Assembly (NCBI RefSeq): GCF_902459465.1
Contig: NC_047072.1
Span: 13,724,184 to 13,788,183, forward strand
Length of the DNA: 64,000 nucleotides
Direction: 5' to 3'
From: Asterias rubens
Lineage: Eukaryota > Echinodermata > Asteroidea > Forcipulatida > Asteriidae
Shown one piece after another: positions 59,999-64,000 of this stretch (positions are counted from its first letter, which is position 1; every line of letters begins with the position of its first letter). A program made the position numbers and the translations under genes. The notes beneath the pieces are model-generated. The model was not told the origin of the DNA. It worked only from the letters and a program-made list of their open reading frames with translations, and made no database searches.

Positions 59999-60780
59999 AA
60001 ATTCTGAATCCAACAGTACAAACAGGTTTAGTGTCACCTAAATTCAATTAGCTTCAATTACTCCAAGACAAGTATTCCTCAGAAGCTGCAAATGTGGTGC
60101 TTACCACTGTGTTGACAAGGCCGAGTTCTCTAGGATGGATTATCAGATTGATGTCCAGTTAATCAATGCTCAACATGGTTTCATGAGTGGGTTTCTGTAA
60201 CAGCAGACAAAAATACAAGAAAAATGTATACCAGGTTATTGTGATTCTGAATAATAATGTAACACATGTCACTCACAGCAAAACCCAATGTCATGGTCCT
60301 GCTTACCATTGGAGTACATGCTTACAGCCTGCTGTAAATGTGTCAATCTATGACCTGAACACACAAACAAGTAGTGCTACAACTATCCCACAAACCAGAA
60401 TAACAGAATCTGAAAGCACTTTAAGTAATAACTGAAGCAGATTCTAATTGAAAGACCCACTTTGGTCCCAAGGGTTCAATTCCTACTGTGTACAGTTTTA
60501 AGATTTCCTTTGAACATTCTAATGATTGTGGATATTATCCTGGGTTGTGGGTTCAACTCACATCATGTGTTATTCATGCTGTATTGCCTAATGGTTAATT
60601 TTCTTACACCTGGGGTTCACACAGGCAGACGATATCAGCTAATAAAGAAGAGTTGGAGGTGCAGAGTATTAAAATAAATTGCGACTGTGGCTCTCTGCTT
60701 TTCCGTTAATAATAATAACATCAAAGTCTCATATAGTGCACGTATCTACCAAACAAGGTACTCGAGGCGAGTACAAACTT
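59999..60780. other. Spacer between satellite arrays
   Basis: No gene is identified. Two stretches near 60475 and 60545 contain GGGTTCAATTCC-like and GGGTTCAACTC words, possibly degenerate relatives of the 141-bp unit that follows. A 50-codon open stretch ending at 60200 has no support. Confidence 0.35.
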
Positions 60781-61625
60781 TTTCTTTTTCATTGCCTGTG
60801 TCCATTCGAAGGGTTTTAATAAATGAAGATGCAAGTTTCTTAAGAAGAGTTGGTGGTCCAGTGGAAGGACTCATTGACTCCAGATGCTATGGTCTTTGGT
60901 TCAATACCCCTTGTGTTTTCTTTTTCTTTTCAGTGCCTGTGTCCATTCTAAGGGTTTTAATTAATGTCAGAAGAGGTTCCTTAAGAGGAGTTTGTGGTCC
61001 AGTGGAAGGACTCAGTGACTCCAGATGCTATGGTCCAGGGTTCAATTCCCACTCTGTTCCTTTTCTTTTTCATTGCCTGTGTCCATTTTAAGGGTTTTAA
61101 TTAACGTCAGATGCAAGTTTCTTAAGAGGAGTTTGTGGTCCAGTGGAAGGACTCAGTGACACCAGATGCTATGGTCCTGGGTTCATTTCTCACTCTGTTC
61201 CTTTTCTTTTTCATTGCCCGTGTCCATTCTAAGGGTTTTAATTAACGTCAGATGCAAGTTCCTTAAGAGGAGTTTGTGGTCCAGTGGAAGGACTCACTGA
61301 CTCCAGATGCTGTGGTCCTGGGTTTAATTCCCCCAGTGTTCCTTTTCTTTTTCATTGCCTGTGTCCATTTTAAGGGTTTTAATTAACGTCAGATGCAAGT
61401 TTCTTAAGAGGAGTTTGTGGTCCAGTGGAAGGACTCAGTGACTCCAGATGCTATGATCCTGGGTTCAATTCCCACTCTGTTCCTTTTCTTTTTCATTGCC
61501 CGTGTCCATTCTAAGGGTTTTAATTAACGTCAGATGCAAGTTTCTTAAGAGGAGTTTGTGGTCCAGTGGAAGGACTCAGTGACTCCGGGCGCTATGGTCA
61601 TGGGTTCAATTCCCACAGTGTGTAA
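60781..61625 (+). repeat. 141-bp tandem array of tRNA-like units, six copies
   Basis: TGGTCCAGTGGAAGG starts at 60854, 60995, 61136, 61277, 61418 and 61559, exactly 141 bases apart each time. Each unit has that A-box-like segment, then GGGTTCAATTCCCAC about 45 bases on. That segment carries a pol III B box in most units, altered in some. A CT-rich CTTTTCTTTTTCATTGCC stretch follows, then AAGGGTTTTAATTAACGTCA. The head is tRNA-like in its promoter elements, but lacks a credible acceptor stem. It is best read as a SINE-derived satellite. Confidence 0.85.
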
Positions 61626-61687
61626 CTTTGGCCTTTTTAATAAAAACAAATTTACTTTTAAAATGCAAACTGTAGCAAAAGTAGGTT

Positions 61688-61892
61688 AGTCTAGAGTCTA
61701 GAGTCTAGAGTCTAGAGTCTAGAGTCTAGAGTCTAGAGTCTAGAGTCTAGAGTCTAGAGTCTAGAGTCTAGAGTCTAGAGTCTAGAGTCTAGAGTCTAGA
61801 GTCTAGAGTCTAGAGTCTAGAGTCTAGAGTCTAGAGTCTAGAGTCTAGAGTCTAGAGTCTAGAGTCTAGAGTCTAGAGTCTAGAGTCTAGAG
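61688..61892 (+). repeat. 7-bp microsatellite (AGTCTAG)n
   Basis: About 29 perfect copies of AGTCTAG without a single interruption. Each unit junction contains the palindrome TCTAGA. It lies between the 141-bp array and a reversed SINE. Confidence 0.95.
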
Positions 61893-61990
61893 CACGGACC
61901 TCAGGTTCGGCGTACACGCACAGGATTTGAACCGGGGTTAGTCACTTCCTAACGCATGGTCTACCCAGTTGAGCAATCGGGTCCCCCCGT
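61893..61990 (-). repeat. tRNA-derived SINE head
   Basis: On the - strand it reads GGGACCCGATTGCTCAACTG, GGTAGACCATGCG and CCCCGGTTCAAATCCTG, with both A- and B-box regions recognisable. There is no matching acceptor stem, so it is not called a tRNA gene. Confidence 0.55.
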
Positions 61991-62009
61991 TAAAATGTAC
62001 AGCAGGCAC

Positions 62010-62545
62010 AGGAGTAAAATTACTAGGTATTGAGACTAGACACTGTAAGGCCAATGGGGGAAGTTTGTAGTTTGTAAATTTCAAGGTAACCAACAGGGTG
62101 AAAAGACTGCAGACTTTGGATGGGAACTAGGTAGTGTCTTCTATGGGGAAGTTTGTACTTGGTAAATTTCACTCATTCAGCTCAATAGTAAGTAATGGGA
62201 TGAAGTGACTGGACATTGGATGAGGTTTGGGTAGTGTCTTTTCAGGGGCAGTTTGTACTTGGTAAATTTCAGTCATTCAGTTCAATAGTAAGTAATGGGA
62301 TGAAGTGACTGGATATTGGATGGGGTTTTGGGTAGTGTCTTCTAAGGGGAAGTTTGTACTTGGTAAATTTCACTCATTCAGCTCAATAGTAAGTTATGGA
62401 GTGAGATGACTTGCCCATTGGATGTGGACTAGGTAGTGTTTTCTAAGGGTTAGGGGAACTTAGTAATTGGTAAATTTTACTCACTCAGTTCAAAAGGGAA
62501 TAAGTGAGATGCTTGGACATAGGATGGGGTTTGGGTAGGCTTAGA
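62010..62545 (+). repeat. 100-bp tandem array, about five copies
   Basis: GTAGTGTCTT (or a close variant) recurs at 62131, 62231, 62332, 62433 and about 62535. GTTTGTACTTGGTAAATTTC and CATTCAG-TCAATAGTAAG are conserved between units. The outer units are diverged. No open frame of note. Confidence 0.82.
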
Positions 62546-62742
62546 GTTTGTATTTATAGTACCTCGGCTTAATATCATTAGATACTGTAGTTCTAGACAA
62601 GTTGGCCATGGACACAGGCAGCTAAACTATTCTAGTAGACTTTGACACCAGGTACATATATAAGAAAAAGTATGGTTGTTTATTTTACAAACATATTAAA
62701 CAAATTAAATAAAATTGCAATGAGTGATAAATAAAGGTTCTC

Positions 62743-63123
62743 TTAAAGACACTGGACACCTTTCGTAATTGTCAAAGACCAGTCTTCCCACTTGGTGTAT
62801 CTCAACATGCATAAAATAACAAACCTGAGCAAGTTTGAGCACAATTGGTCGTCGAAGTTGCGAGATGACAATGAATGAAAAAACGCCCTTGTCACACAGA
62901 GTTTTGTGCTTTTAGATTGATTTCGAGACTTTAAATTCTAAATCTGAGGTCTCGAAATCAAATTCGTGGAAAATTACTTCTTTCTCGAAAATTCTGTTCC
63001 TTCAGAGGGAGCCATTTCTCACAATGTTTTATACTATCAACAGCTCTCCATTACTCATTACCAAGTAAGGTTTTATGCTAATAATTATTTTGAGTAATTA
63101 CAAATAGTGTCCAATGCCTTTAA
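62743..63123 (+). repeat. Foldback element family A, copy 8
   Basis: TTAA-AGACACTGGACAC on the left and GTGTCCAATGCC-TTTAA on the right, with the GATTTCGAGACTTTAA / TGAGGTCTCGAAATC internal palindrome. Confidence 0.8.
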
Positions 63124-63580
63124 GTATATGTAATAACACTTATTATTGCAGAAAAATGAAATTTTCTGTCCCGCATGCCTAAATACCGTCCCTTGTACCA
63201 CGAAGTGACTTATCTTGTCCATAGTGATAAAAATAGAGATTGCTGCTATTTTTCAAAATGCTATTTTGGGGGTATGCTTACCATTTTGAATTTTTGTTTG
63301 ACAAAAGTGTTTTCACTGTACTACAACTATTTTATATAACAAACTGGTATTTTATTAAATTTTCAAAGTTGTATAGGTAGTATAGAACTAGTCTGAACTA
63401 GATTTGTTCAGACCACCCAAGTCAACACCTTTCAAAACATTTTCAGACATTTATTTATATAAATGTTCTAGAACAAAATGGTTTGTAAATACATTGTGGC
63501 CCTGTCCTTTTGTGTTCCATGTACTACTATAACAACACCGACAATTATGGATGACCAACCCCTGATAACATTAGTCTTAC

Positions 63581-63627
63581 CAGCTCTTGAGATGATTTGA
63601 GTCAACGATAGTCAGGCGATCAGCTTT
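63581..63627 (-). CDS. Putative 47-bp internal exon of an unknown gene
   Basis: On the - strand the block follows a good acceptor (TTTGTTTTCTTCAG) and ends at a good donor (CTG|GTAAGAC). Only one frame is open, reading KADRLTIVDSNHLKS. At the window edge another minus-strand donor (GCAAGAG|GTAAGAC, exon 63994 onward) could join to it in phase 0. I find no convincing downstream exon to the left and do not recognise the protein. Confidence 0.35.
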
Positions 63628-64000
63628 CTGAAGAAAACAAACCAGATGGACTAATTAAAAAAAAACTAATAAAAAGACAAGGGTTGCACCTAAAAAATAA
63701 AATTTTAAAGGTTAATTATGTTATGATTTGTCAAAATGAAAAATATTTGAGTTCAATAAAACTGTGTCAGCTGTGTCCTTTTTAATTTGTCCACAAAATT
63801 AATAAACCTGTGCCAATCTCCCAGCCAAAGAGATTAAGCTTAGAAAAAATCCTAATTATTTGTCAAGCAAATCTTACATAGCTCAGTACCCTCAACCAAA
63901 ATTAAAAGCCTTTTAAAGATATTTATTTTATGAGCTTTAGGCTATCAAAAACAAAATTCAAAGCCTTAAATGATGTTTTAATTCAAGTCTTACCTCTTGC
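63628..64000. other. Putative intron at the right edge
   Basis: AT-rich, with no feature besides the donor-like GTAAGAC on the - strand at 63993-63987, seven bases from the window end. Confidence 0.3.

Noticed and set aside
60077..60190. Minus-strand exon between a CTGTTACAG acceptor and a GTAAGCACC donor
   Set aside because: All three frames contain stops, and no partner exon was found.
61893..61990. tRNA gene on the minus strand
   Set aside because: Promoter boxes are present but the ends do not pair as an acceptor stem.

Overview
The window is animal nuclear DNA: AT-rich, with long GT-AG introns, high-copy miniature inverted-repeat elements, tRNA-derived SINEs and clustered satellites. 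It holds one large gene that can be read completely. This is a 36-coding-exon gene on the + strand, 8043 to 47573, for single-chain glutamate synthase (NADH-GOGAT) of 2,096 residues. Vertebrates lack this enzyme, while echinoderms, other invertebrates, fungi and plants have it. Together with the foldback-element content this suggests a marine invertebrate deuterostome, most likely an echinoderm such as a sea star. That assignment is inference.

Layout. 1-4.7 kb is intergenic with three foldback elements. 4.7-6.5 kb is a three-exon gene on the - strand for a 382-residue protein that I do not recognise. It stands head to head with GOGAT across a short, CpG-containing, CCAAT-box-bearing promoter region at 6.48-6.97 kb. 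8.0-47.6 kb is GOGAT. Its exons follow the protein in order: the glutamine amidotransferase with nucleophile Cys32, the central and FMN synthase domains with the 3Fe-4S cysteines, the GXGXG domain, a linker, and the GltD-like half with two cysteine clusters, an FAD site and an NAD(P)H site. The introns carry most of the repeats, including a 1,471-bp pogo/Tigger-type element with intact ends and TA duplications, and a GC-rich fragment resembling the 28S rRNA D2 region in the last intron.

47.6-53.8 kb is the 3' UTR and intergenic DNA. 53.8-62.6 kb is a cluster of five unrelated tandem arrays: an exon-like 645-736-bp module x4, a 105-bp satellite (about 24 units with an 848-bp higher-order period), a 141-bp tRNA-like unit x6, a 7-bp unit x about 29, and a 100-bp unit x about 5. 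A 47-bp putative exon on the - strand at 63.6 kb, and a donor site at the very edge, hint at another gene entering from the right.

The most striking non-genic patterns are these. Five foldback families with unrelated interiors share TTAA-AG-type ends. A tandemly amplified module carries both splice acceptor and donor sequences. A tRNA-like promoter is arranged as an exact 141-bp tandem array.
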